From an uncultured Christensenella sp. (lineage in GTDB: Bacteria > Bacillota > Clostridia > Christensenellales > Borkfalkiaceae): a stretch of 64,000 bases of DNA. The DNA lies in assembly GCA_910579525.1 (NCBI GenBank), contig CAJTUK010000001.1, positions 485,155-549,154 on the forward strand, written 5' to 3'. Shown one piece after another: positions 55,598 through 63,773 of this stretch. How positions within the stretch are numbered: position 1 is the first letter of the stretch; every line of letters starts with the position of its first letter. Below the pieces are notes generated by a model, which was given only the letters and a program-made list of their open reading frames with translations, ran no database searches and was not told the DNA's origin. Both the position numbers and the translations under genes were made by a program.

Positions 55598-56551
55598 TCA
55601 GTTCTCCGCAAGTATTTTTTTTCTTATCAGATAAGCCGAAGGTATCATCAAAACCAGAAAAAGCAGCCAACTCAATACGGATGCATAACCCATATTGCCA
55701 AACTTGACGCCTTCGCGGTAAATGTAATACATTATCGTAAGTCCGGCATTGTCCGGTCCCGCGACGCCCGTCCAATTATCGGGCGCCATTATCTGCGCCG
55801 CTTCGAACGTGGTAAAGCCCGTAAGTATGCCTGCCAACACAAGAAACAGCGTTATGGAAGTTATCCCGGGCAGCGTTATGTGTCTAAATTTCTGAAATGC
55901 ATTCGCCCCGTCAAGCGCCGCCGCCTCGTAAAGAGACGGATTAATCGCCTTGAATGCCGAACAGTACATAACTATTCCGTAACCAGGAGCCTGCCAGATT
56001 ATCGATATAAAAATCGCCATTGTCAGCGTATAAGGATTATTCTGGTTATCCAACCATTGAATGTTTGTGCCTAATATTGCATTGAGCGCGCCCTTGCCGC
56101 CGAAAATTTGCGTCCACATTATTGCAATTGCAACGGTAGAGCAAATATACGGAACAAAAAACAGGGTCTGAAACACTCTCGTTCCCTTTACGTTCTGGCT
56201 TAAAAACCCCGCTATCGTTATCGCTATAGCCAACGACACGAACTGCGCGCTTGCAATAATCAAAGTAACCTTTACCGACTGCAAAAGCGTTGCGTCCGAA
56301 AACAGTCTTTGGAAGTTTGCAAAATTATTCCAGGTAAGCGTATCAAGTTTGTTGTATTTCATATCGCCAAACATCGATATAAACGATAATATAACGGGAA
56401 AACCGCTGAACGCAACGAACCCGATAAGCGGTATGCTGACGATAAGCAAACACATTAAATACTTTTTATTAAAGCGTATACCGTGCCTGCGCGGTTTTTT
56501 AATAAGAGTGTCTTTAACTCCGATTTCCGCCGTCGCCGTTTGCGAGCGCAT
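55598..56551 (-). CDS. Sugar ABC transporter permease, MalF/UgpA type
   Basis: 317 residues with six membrane helices and the EAA loop EAAALDGANAFQKFRHITLP. It has a GGGAGG ribosome site. Together with the other permease, the binding protein and the ATPase it makes a CUT1-type oligosaccharide importer. Confidence 0.93.
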   Translation of the reverse strand: MRSQTATAEIGVKDTLIKKPRRHGIRFNKKYLMCLLIVSIPLIGFVAFSGFPVILSFISMFGDMKYNKLDTLTWNNFANFQRLFSDATLLQSVKVTLIIASAQFVSLAIAITIAGFLSQNVKGTRVFQTLFFVPYICSTVAIAIMWTQIFGGKGALNAILGTNIQWLDNQNNPYTLTMAIFISIIWQAPGYGIVMYCSAFKAINPSLYEAAALDGANAFQKFRHITLPGITSITLFLVLAGILTGFTTFEAAQIMAPDNWTGVAGPDNAGLTIMYYIYREGVKFGNMGYASVLSWLLFLVLMIPSAYLIRKKILAEN

Positions 56552-56554
56552 AAG

Positions 56555-58345
56555 TTATTTCCTCCCGTTGAAAATAATGTTTACCTTACCGATTGCATTG
56601 TTTGCCGCAGAGGCATTCTTCGTTAAAAACGCGGATATCGTCTGGAAACCGCCGCGAAGCTGACCGTTGAAATCGGATTCCCAATCGGTAATCCATTGAC
56701 CGTTTTCAAAGTACGCCCAGTCTCCTATGCTTCCGTTCCGTACGCCGTTTGCAAACGCCCAATAGTTTTTATTTGCAACGCTTTGAGTATATTTTTCACT
56801 CATTGCAAGCGACGTCTGATTGGGAACGTAGCCGGTTTTCAAATAAATTTCCTGTCCGGCGCTGCTTGCCGCCCAACGGATAAACTTCCAAGCCGCTTCG
56901 TAATTGCTCGCGTCGGAATTTTCGGGAATAACGAGAGCCTTAGTCTTTGAGCAGTTGGTCTGTAATCCCTGCACGGGAGTATTTCCGACTTTCATAACCT
57001 CGCCCGTAAACTCGACGCCGTCATAAGTTTCTCCTATAACTTTGAGATATTCGTTTTCAAAAGTTTTGCTTCCCTTATAGTAAACGCCGTTGTCATCATC
57101 GTATTTTTTCCACTGCAATGCGGGAGCTATATCGTATTTATCACTGTAAGTAACCGAAAGCGAAGTTACCGTGCTTAAATCGCTTGCTATCATTGCCGCC
57201 GTTCCGTCGATAAGCGTTTTTGCGGAATTATCCTCGTTAGCCGTAGAAATGCCGTAACCGTTTATTCCGTTATCTACCGTTCTATCTGTCGGTGTAGTCG
57301 TTCTGCAAAATTCAACGAGTGCATCGTATTGAGAGGGCAATTTATATAGTCCTTCCGTTTTTGCGATATCCGCAGTTTTTATCTTATCCCCGTAACCGAT
57401 TATTTCGCCTGCGGCATAGTGTTTGCCGTTTATCTCCACTCCGTTTTCCGCGGTAACCAGCCAATTTGAAGATGTGTCCGCAACGGTAAACTCGTATTTT
57501 TCACCGTTATATCCAACGCAATCGCCGCCGACCGACCACCCGTAAGAAAACCACCAATGCTGGGTTATTCCGTATGTAGTGGGCGATGAGGAATTATAAC
57601 TTTTCGTAAACATTTTCGAAACGTATCTGTATTCCTCCCAGTTCATAGGAACGCGATTATTAAAAACTTTGTACACTTCTTCGCCGGCAAGATTTACCGA
57701 TTTTTCAAGTGCGGGATTTAAATTCGGCAAAGGATTTTCTTTATATTCCGCATAACCGTGAGGCTTAATTTTAGCATACACGCCCGTACCGTCCAATTTT
57801 TCTTCTTCAACGGAAATTACGTTTACGTGTTGATTTTTCAGCGCGTCAACGGAGTAATAATAAACCATAGGAGTAGACCCGAAAGGCAAGCCTTGTAAGT
57901 CCGCCCCTTTGCCTGCCATCCTTTTACCGTTTTTAACTTCTCTATCCAAACGCAACTGGTTAACGACGGCTTCGGGAATATCTTCTTCCTTATAATTACC
58001 GGGCGAAGACTTATAATAATCGGTCAGATTGTGATAAAGCCCTTCCACAGCCCAACTTTTAAAATTTTCGTCCTCTACCAAAACAACGTTAGGGGCGTCG
58101 AAAGTAAGCGTGGATTTATCTATTTTCTGCCTGCTTTTTGCGGTAACGGTTACGCCGTCTTCTTTACCCTGACCGTTGTTGTATATCTCTACCATATCTT
58201 TAATAATTTTGCTGTCCGAAGAGCCTGCTTTATACCAAAACATTATTTCTCCGGAACCGCCTCCTCCGCCACACGCGCTGATAAGCGGCGTCGTCATAAG
58301 CGCTCCGCAGACACAGGTTGCCAAAATCTTTTTAAATGCTTTCAT
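56555..58345 (-). CDS. Extracellular sugar-binding lipoprotein of the ABC importer
   Basis: 596 residues, longer than typical CUT1 binding proteins. Lipobox Cys-25 (LISACGGGG) with a Gly linker. Family features include MFWYKAGSSDSKIIKDMVEI near the start and AAWKFIRWAASSAGQEIYLK near the C-terminus. The larger size and extra loops suggest a branched or long oligosaccharide ligand. It lies 3 bp from the permease gene. Confidence 0.9.
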   Translation of the reverse strand: MKAFKKILATCVCGALMTTPLISACGGGGGSGEIMFWYKAGSSDSKIIKDMVEIYNNGQGKEDGVTVTAKSRQKIDKSTLTFDAPNVVLVEDENFKSWAVEGLYHNLTDYYKSSPGNYKEEDIPEAVVNQLRLDREVKNGKRMAGKGADLQGLPFGSTPMVYYYSVDALKNQHVNVISVEEEKLDGTGVYAKIKPHGYAEYKENPLPNLNPALEKSVNLAGEEVYKVFNNRVPMNWEEYRYVSKMFTKSYNSSSPTTYGITQHWWFSYGWSVGGDCVGYNGEKYEFTVADTSSNWLVTAENGVEINGKHYAAGEIIGYGDKIKTADIAKTEGLYKLPSQYDALVEFCRTTTPTDRTVDNGINGYGISTANEDNSAKTLIDGTAAMIASDLSTVTSLSVTYSDKYDIAPALQWKKYDDDNGVYYKGSKTFENEYLKVIGETYDGVEFTGEVMKVGNTPVQGLQTNCSKTKALVIPENSDASNYEAAWKFIRWAASSAGQEIYLKTGYVPNQTSLAMSEKYTQSVANKNYWAFANGVRNGSIGDWAYFENGQWITDWESDFNGQLRGGFQTISAFLTKNASAANNAIGKVNIIFNGRK

Positions 58346-58387
58346 TATTTTTCCTCTTTCATTTTTATTTGAAGCCGAATACGGCTT

Positions 58388-59740
58388 TCATAAATTTTCA
58401 TTTTTATCATTTACTTCGGCATTTTCCGATATTTCAGTTGTAATATTCGAAATATCGTTTTCGGTTGCCTTCTCTTTATTGAGTTTAATGCAAGACGTTA
58501 TGAAATAAGTCGCAAGCCTTATCAGCATAATCGCGCCGAACATAGGCGTTATCATTGCGAAAACCGTATTAACCGAAACAAAAAATCCGCAAATAAACGC
58601 AATAAACGATACTGTAAGCGAGCTTATAAATATAAACGAACCGATAATTTTAAACCACGCCCCGAACTTCTTCGGTAAATTGAGTTTTATGAGTTTCGAT
58701 ATACCGAACGTTATAAGCGACAGTATAAGCCATATGCAAATTACGAACAGAAAAATCCGCCTTGAATTTATAAAATATAAATACGAGCTAATTCCGAGAG
58801 AATCTCTGTAAGCCCCATCTATGAACCCGTCAATCTGTTTTTCGGCTTCACCCGTTCCGACCGCCGTTACGACAACTCCGTCCGAAAGCTTGGAAGCATA
58901 TCCGTAAAACATTCTCGAAATTCCGCTTTCGGTTGTAAAAGAACCTACAAGCATATCCTCGAACACGAATAAATAATTTTTTACGTTTTCGTTTTCGATA
59001 AATTCTTGCGCATAGTAATTTCTGAGCACGGGTACTCCGCTTTTACCGTCGAACGTCTGAGGATAGTAAGCCCGCAAATAAAGTTTGTAAATCTTATCGG
59101 CTTTCCCCTCGTCATCCGAGTTTTTTATCGCCGCATATTCTTCGGATAAAGCTTTGTCGTAATTTATATCGATAGGCGACGAAACCTTTTCAAGATAACT
59201 TTCACAATACCCCATAAACGCTTCGTCAAGCCCGATTACGCCGTCGGTCAGTCTTATTTTGACCGAACAGTTCTTCTTCGCGGTAAACGACAGTCCGGCA
59301 TATTCCTCCGCGCTTATTTTTCCGCCGTCGAACTCGGCTTCGAAAGCGTCGTATGCGTTCATCGGTCTTGTATCTATTACCAGATTGTAACCGTTTAAGG
59401 AATACGGTTTATCCTCTTCGTATTTAAACGAATTTAAAATTCTGTCCTTTAAGTATGCCCCGTTTCGTTTTGCCGCCGTAATTTTTCCTTCTTCAACTTT
59501 CAGCGAAATCCTTTGCGAACCGTCGGCGACAAATGCGTTGTACATCGTATTTTTAAAATCTTTTGCGTCCGCATAATGCAGCGAAAACGGAATAAAATCC
59601 GCCGCAATGACAACCGCCACAAAAAGCACGAACGCAAAAAACAAAGCAAAAAAGGATGAATATACTCTCCTGTGCGGAGCTTTTGCCGTCAATTTATCCG
59701 AAAAAAAACCTAACGTAAAAAATTTAATCCAATCTTTCAT
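58388..59740 (-). CDS. Membrane protein of unknown function in the ABC operon
   Basis: 450 residues. One helix near the N-terminus (SSFFALFFAFVLFVAVVIAA), an outer domain of about 250 residues, then four helices in the last 120 residues (FLFVICIWLILSLITFGI; FIAFICGFFVSVNTVF). I do not recognise the family; a distant link to DUF1189-type permease partners is possible. It starts 4 bp after the ATPase gene without a clear ribosome site, so it is coupled to it. It may modulate the importer or act as a membrane assembly factor. Confidence 0.7.
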   Translation of the reverse strand: MKDWIKFFTLGFFSDKLTAKAPHRRVYSSFFALFFAFVLFVAVVIAADFIPFSLHYADAKDFKNTMYNAFVADGSQRISLKVEEGKITAAKRNGAYLKDRILNSFKYEEDKPYSLNGYNLVIDTRPMNAYDAFEAEFDGGKISAEEYAGLSFTAKKNCSVKIRLTDGVIGLDEAFMGYCESYLEKVSSPIDINYDKALSEEYAAIKNSDDEGKADKIYKLYLRAYYPQTFDGKSGVPVLRNYYAQEFIENENVKNYLFVFEDMLVGSFTTESGISRMFYGYASKLSDGVVVTAVGTGEAEKQIDGFIDGAYRDSLGISSYLYFINSRRIFLFVICIWLILSLITFGISKLIKLNLPKKFGAWFKIIGSFIFISSLTVSFIAFICGFFVSVNTVFAMITPMFGAIMLIRLATYFITSCIKLNKEKATENDISNITTEISENAEVNDKNENL

Positions 59741-59744
59741 CGTA

Positions 59745-61370
59745 TTAATTATTGCCGAAATCTCTCGACATTATAGACGCTTCCGTTTCGGTATCGAAAA
59801 GATGCAAGCTTCGCGCATCGGGCAGCAAATATATTTCCTGTTCGGCGCGATAATCGTTGCGTTCGTTAAGACATACTATTTTTTCGGTTTCTTCGCCTTC
59901 GGCGGTAACAAACAACTGGGTAGTATTGCCCAATATCTCTTTCATCGAGATTTTAACTTTCAGTCCTTTATCTGCAACCTTTAAATTTTCACCGCGGATA
60001 CCAAGAGTAACGCCGTGTTCTTTACCGTCGAGATATTCCTTATTTATATCTCTCATTTCCGACAAATTGAAATCTATCGTCTGCCCATCGGCAAAGACGG
60101 TTTTGAGTTTTGCACCGCATTTTTTGATTTTTACGTCAAAGAAATTCATCTGCGGCGTGCCTATAAAGCCCGCTACGAACTTGTTTGCGGGATAGTCGAA
60201 CAGATTTATCGGCGTATCTATCTGCTGCACAACTCCGAGTTTCATAACAACTATTCTCGTTCCCATCGTCATGGCTTCTATCTGGTCATGGGTTACGTAA
60301 ATAAACGTTGTTTTAAGTTCGTTGTGGAGTTTGACTATTTCCGAACGCATCGTAGTGCGCAGTTTTGCGTCAAGGTTGGACAACGGCTCGTCAAGAAGGA
60401 AAACTTTGGGGTCGCGCACCATAGCTCTGCCGAGAGCAATTCTCTGACGCTGTCCGCCCGACATTTCTTTGGGGCGAATATCCAAAAGCTCCTTCACGCC
60501 GAGGACTTCCGCCGCCCAATTGACTTTCTTTTCTATTTCCTCTTTGGGAATATGCTTATAGTCATACATCTGAACGGGTGTATTTTCATAGTACTCCAAA
60601 TCTTTTTCAAGCTTTGATTTTCTTAATAACAGCGCAGACTTTATTTCGCTTTCGGCAACATCTTCGAGATTTACGCCGCAGGCGGATGCCGCCGTTCCGG
60701 CCGTTTCCCGAGCCGCCTGAATTTCCCCTTCGATTTTCCCTGCATATTCGAGTTTTATAACCTTAACCGCTGCTGTATAGGCAGAAATCAATTCTTTCTT
60801 TTTCTCTTTCAATAACGCGACATTGTCGGCAAACTCGCTGCATACAGCTTCGGTTCTCGTATTAAACAACCGCCAGACGGCATTTTCGTCCTCGTACCGC
60901 ATTTCCGCTTTCACGGTCTTTAAATTTCTTTTAACTTCGGAAATCCTCTTTTTATCGATTGCAAACACGGGGTTTCCGTTTTCGTCGAGCTTGGGAACGG
61001 GATTTTTTCTGAGTTTAAGCCCGAACGCGATATTTTCGCCCGCCGTCATATGCGGATAAAGCGCATAATTTTGGAACACCATTGCAATATCCCTGTCTTT
61101 CGGTTCCACATCGTTTACGAGTCTGTCGCCTATGTAAAGTTCGCCCACGGTAATCTCTTCAAGTCCGGCTATCATTCTAAGCGTTGTAGATTTACCGCAG
61201 CCCGAAGGTCCGACAAACACGATAAACTCCCCGTCCTCGATTTCCATATTGAAATCCCTGACCGCAAGAAAATCACCCGTACGTTTTACGGCGTTTGCAT
61301 CTTTCTTTTTAACTTTTTTGGTTTTGCCTTGATAGACCTTATAAATATGTCTTAAAGATAAACCTGCCAT
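59745..61370 (-). CDS. MsmX/UgpC-type ABC ATPase with a ~150-residue insertion
   Basis: 541 residues, against about 370 for normal members. The Walker A is GPSGCGKST (54-62), the Q-loop Gln is at 100, the signature SGGQ is at 304-307, the Walker B LLDEP at 325-329 and the switch His in THDQ. The regulatory OB-fold domain is complete at the C-terminus. The oddity is residues 122-273: between FGLKLRK and PKEEIEKKV, which are adjacent in ordinary MsmX proteins, lies a charged, mostly helical insert. A second short Lys-rich insert is at 15-33. The reading frame is unbroken across both. The insert lies in the helical subdomain that faces the permeases, so it could alter coupling or bind a regulator. 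Confidence 0.92.
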   Translation of the reverse strand: MAGLSLRHIYKVYQGKTKKVKKKDANAVKRTGDFLAVRDFNMEIEDGEFIVFVGPSGCGKSTTLRMIAGLEEITVGELYIGDRLVNDVEPKDRDIAMVFQNYALYPHMTAGENIAFGLKLRKNPVPKLDENGNPVFAIDKKRISEVKRNLKTVKAEMRYEDENAVWRLFNTRTEAVCSEFADNVALLKEKKKELISAYTAAVKVIKLEYAGKIEGEIQAARETAGTAASACGVNLEDVAESEIKSALLLRKSKLEKDLEYYENTPVQMYDYKHIPKEEIEKKVNWAAEVLGVKELLDIRPKEMSGGQRQRIALGRAMVRDPKVFLLDEPLSNLDAKLRTTMRSEIVKLHNELKTTFIYVTHDQIEAMTMGTRIVVMKLGVVQQIDTPINLFDYPANKFVAGFIGTPQMNFFDVKIKKCGAKLKTVFADGQTIDFNLSEMRDINKEYLDGKEHGVTLGIRGENLKVADKGLKVKISMKEILGNTTQLFVTAEGEETEKIVCLNERNDYRAEQEIYLLPDARSLHLFDTETEASIMSRDFGNN

Positions 61371-61412
61371 TATTTTCTCCCTTTATTTTTCTTAATAATT
61401 TTAAAAATGAAA

Positions 61413-62291
61413 TTATCTAAACAGCATCCCCTTTTCTTTTATCCACAAAAATGGGTCTTCCAAAGTTCCGCTCTTTTTATATTCCTGCGGACTTACGCCT
61501 TTTATGTTCGTAAACACGCGAGTAAAATATTTTTCATCAGTAAAACCCACTAAAAAAGCGGCATCTTTAACATTCAAATTGGTAGTCTGAAATCTTTCGC
61601 ACGCCGTTGCGATACGGTAAGCGTTTATATAATCGACGGGCGGCATTCCCAAAATATCGTTGAACAGCATATTAAGCGAACTTACCGACATACCGTTTAC
61701 CTGCGCTATCATTTGATTTGTTAAGTTCGCCGCAATATTATTGTTTATATAAATAAGAATTTCTCTCATCTGTTTTCTTTTCAAAGCTATCTTGGGGGGA
61801 ACCTTTCCATCCTGCTCGTATTCTATAAGCTTACTTATAACAAGCAACAAATAGGCGCCGCATTTCAACTGCTGTGCTTCGCCGGCATCGTACGCATCAT
61901 ACAAACTGCGCATTAATTCAAGATAACAAGAAAAATCTTTTACGTGCTTTTTGATATTATTTTTTTCAAAACCGCAAGCAGATATTAATTTGTCTAAATT
62001 TTCACCCGTAAATTCCACCCAGATATACGACCAAGGGTCTGTGCTGTTAGGATAATATCTATACTGCTCGCCCTCATACAGCAAAAATACTTCGTTTTTA
62101 TTCACGTTGTAGCGGTATCCGTCGCTTGAAACTATCGTACCCCTGCCGAACATTACAAAGTGCAACGAATAGCACGGTCTTACACAGCCTTCCACAGGTT
62201 TACGCGGACTGCAATGCTCCTGACCGACTTTAACGACGTCCAAAGTAATATCTCTATCATCGAAAAGCTCATTTTTAATCGGTATTATCAT
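61413..62291 (-). CDS. AraC-family transcriptional regulator
   Basis: 292 residues. An N-terminal cupin-type sensing domain (CYSLHFVMFGRGTIVSSDGY) is joined to two helix-turn-helix units (MIAQVNGMSVSSLNMLFNDI; VKDAAFLVGFTDEKYFTRVF) ending in GVSPQEYKKSG. Such proteins bind a sugar and activate nearby glycan genes. It is the first gene of the 36-kb same-strand locus, 42 bp before the ATPase gene. A long palindrome lies in its own leader. Confidence 0.92.
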   Translation of the reverse strand: MIIPIKNELFDDRDITLDVVKVGQEHCSPRKPVEGCVRPCYSLHFVMFGRGTIVSSDGYRYNVNKNEVFLLYEGEQYRYYPNSTDPWSYIWVEFTGENLDKLISACGFEKNNIKKHVKDFSCYLELMRSLYDAYDAGEAQQLKCGAYLLLVISKLIEYEQDGKVPPKIALKRKQMREILIYINNNIAANLTNQMIAQVNGMSVSSLNMLFNDILGMPPVDYINAYRIATACERFQTTNLNVKDAAFLVGFTDEKYFTRVFTNIKGVSPQEYKKSGTLEDPFLWIKEKGMLFR

Positions 62292-62312
62292 AAGTTCTCC
62301 GCAAGTGTTTTT

Positions 62313-62352
62313 GTTGCGTCATATTTTATGACGCAACAGGGGCGAGCCCCTG
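62313..62352. repeat. Two adjacent palindromes in the AraC-gene leader
   Basis: GTTGCGTCATA (62313-62323) and TATGACGCAAC (62327-62337) form an 11-bp perfect inverted repeat with a 3-nt loop. Directly next to it CAGGGGC (62337-62343) and GCCCCTG (62346-62352) form a second hairpin. They lie 22-61 bp before the AraC start. Neither is followed by a T run on the minus strand. They could be an operator or stabilise the mRNA 5' end. Confidence 0.6.
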
Positions 62353-62597
62353 TATAATACTTTTGCCCTTTTGTATTTTGAGATTTTGATTCCGTTATTA
62401 TTCCGTACTGTTATTTACTATCAACAATGTTAACAAGTAACATTTCGTGCTCCGTTTTTGCATTGTTATAATAATTAAAGAGAAGCTTGCAGTCAATACA
62501 GATTTAAAGAATTTGGAGAATAATCCACCTTTTGTTGTATTATCAACAAAAAACGCACAATCGACCAACAAATTCACAATTTTTTATTAAATGACAT

Positions 62598-62628
62598 AAA
62601 AAAACGCCGCTCCCTTACGAGAACGACG
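62598..62628 (-). terminator. Terminator of the small RNA
   Basis: Minus strand CGTCGTTCTC (62619-62628), loop GTAA and GGGAGCGGCG (62605-62614) pair over 10 bp including G-U pairs, followed by seven T (62598-62604). Confidence 0.8.
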
Positions 62629-62763
62629 CCGCAGAATATACAGTTCATCGTTGAGTCGCGAAACAAAATTACAATTCACCAAAGGGATTTGTAAACAACA
62701 ATTAGGGTATAGTCCTACCTAAACTATGCCCGTTGGTTTAAATAATATGTAATTTTGTTTCGC
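62598..62763 (-). ncRNA. Candidate structured small RNA, about 166 nt
   Basis: The 665-bp gap before the AraC gene holds a complete small transcription unit on the minus strand. The RNA would begin at about 62763, exactly at GCGAAACAAAATTAC, which pairs perfectly (15 bp) with 62658-62672. Inside this stem is a large bubble and then an apical stem (GGGCATAGT with ACTATACCC, 8 of 9 pairs) with loop TTAGGTAGG. A single-stranded stretch and a terminator follow. No open frame of note lies inside. The stem-bubble-stem shape and length resemble 6S RNA, but I cannot assign it to a family. Confidence 0.6.
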
Positions 62764-62769
62764 AGTTTT

Positions 62770-62798
62770 ATTTTAGCTAAATACGGTTTTACTGTCAA
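62770..62798 (-). promoter_or_regulatory. Sigma-A promoter of the small RNA
   Basis: Minus strand TTGACA (62793-62798), 17-bp spacer, TAAAAT (62770-62775). The -35 is perfect and the -10 matches 5 of 6. It ends about 7 nt before the start of the 15-bp stem. Confidence 0.75.
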
Positions 62799-62851
62799 TG
62801 AAAAGGCGCTCTACCATTTACGTTTAAACGCCGTAAATTTAATTATATCAC

Positions 62852-62983
62852 TTAAATAATAGGCGTATTTTTAAGCATTCCGCCTACTGTTTGTTTCAAT
62901 TTATAAAACTTTTTAAACCGTGCTAATATCTTTTCTCTGCCGTGCGGGAATAGGATTTTGTCGCGGTATTCGGCAACAGTCAT
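62852..62983 (-). pseudogene. Short protein-like remnant
   Basis: 43 codons beginning MTVAEYRDKILFPHGREKIL and ending at TAA. It reads like the basic C-terminus of a real protein, but it is truncated at the point where the plus-strand integrase remnant begins. I do not recognise the source. Confidence 0.3.
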
Positions 62984-63401
62984 TCCTTTGGCGGCTGACA
63001 CTATCACCGTTGAAAAATTAAATGCGCTTGTTAAGCCCGACAAAGAAGCAGACAAACAAAACGAGGTCGAACTCTTTAAATTCACCAAACAGGAGATTTT
63101 AAAGATGCCTAAACAATTCAGAAAAGAATTCAGAACGGCGGGTACTCCCTATAAGCTTATGTTCGCAGTCGGACTTTACACGGGTTTGCGCCCCAATGAA
63201 TATAAAACGGCGATAATTGAAGACAACTTTATCGTAGCAAACAACAGTAAACGCAAAAACGGAAAGGTTGAGTTAAAACGTTTTCCTATCAATCCTATGT
63301 TAAAACCGTATCTCGACGGAGTAACGGATATAAAGTTCGTAAGACTTGAAGCAATGCGTATACGGGCAAAAAGTATAGAAAACCGCCCGTTTTCGCTATG
63401 A
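62958..63401 (+). pseudogene. Tyrosine-recombinase (integrase) fragment
   Basis: 147 codons. From about residue 15 the sequence reads like phage-type integrases: LFKFTKQEILKMPKQFRKEF and LMFAVGLYTGLRPNEYKTA, where the Arg of TGLRPNE is the first catalytic Arg. The later H-x-x-R and Tyr motifs are absent: the frame runs into the 5S terminator and ends there. A decayed end of an integrated element next to the rRNA operon. Confidence 0.7.
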
Positions 63402-63413
63402 AAACGGGCGGTT
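63381..63413 (-). terminator. Terminator of the rRNA operon
   Basis: Arms 63381-63394 and 63400-63413 give a perfect 14-bp stem with 5-nt loop, T run on the minus strand, about 12 bp past the 5S 3' end. The stem core matches the terminator after the orphan 5S. Confidence 0.85.
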
Positions 63414-63423
63414 TTTAACTGAA

Positions 63424-63539
<116 letters not shown>

Positions 63540-63615
63540 TGGCTCCGCTTGTAGGACTTGAACCTACGACACTTCGGTTAACAGCCGAATGCTCTACCGA
63601 CTGAGCTAAAGCGGA
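63540..63615 (-). tRNA. tRNA-Asn (GTT)
   Basis: 76 nt including an encoded CCA. The acceptor TCCGCTT pairs with AAGCGGA, the D-arm is GCTCAGTCGGTAGAGC, the anticodon stem-loop TTCGGCTGTTAACCGAA carries GTT, and the T-arm is GTAGGTTCAAGTCCTAC. It lies between 23S and 5S in the rRNA operon. Confidence 0.96.
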
Positions 63616-63773
63616 ATAACGATGTCGGTTTGCGCGTTTGCGAAAATAAACTGCATAAATAGAGGTAAAAAGAGGGAAAGAGAGATAAAAAAGGTAATTA
63701 AAAGTTGCTCGTTAAAAATGTAGCTAATCTTTGTTAGAATTCGTAGTTTATCGATCTTATCTCATAATAATGA

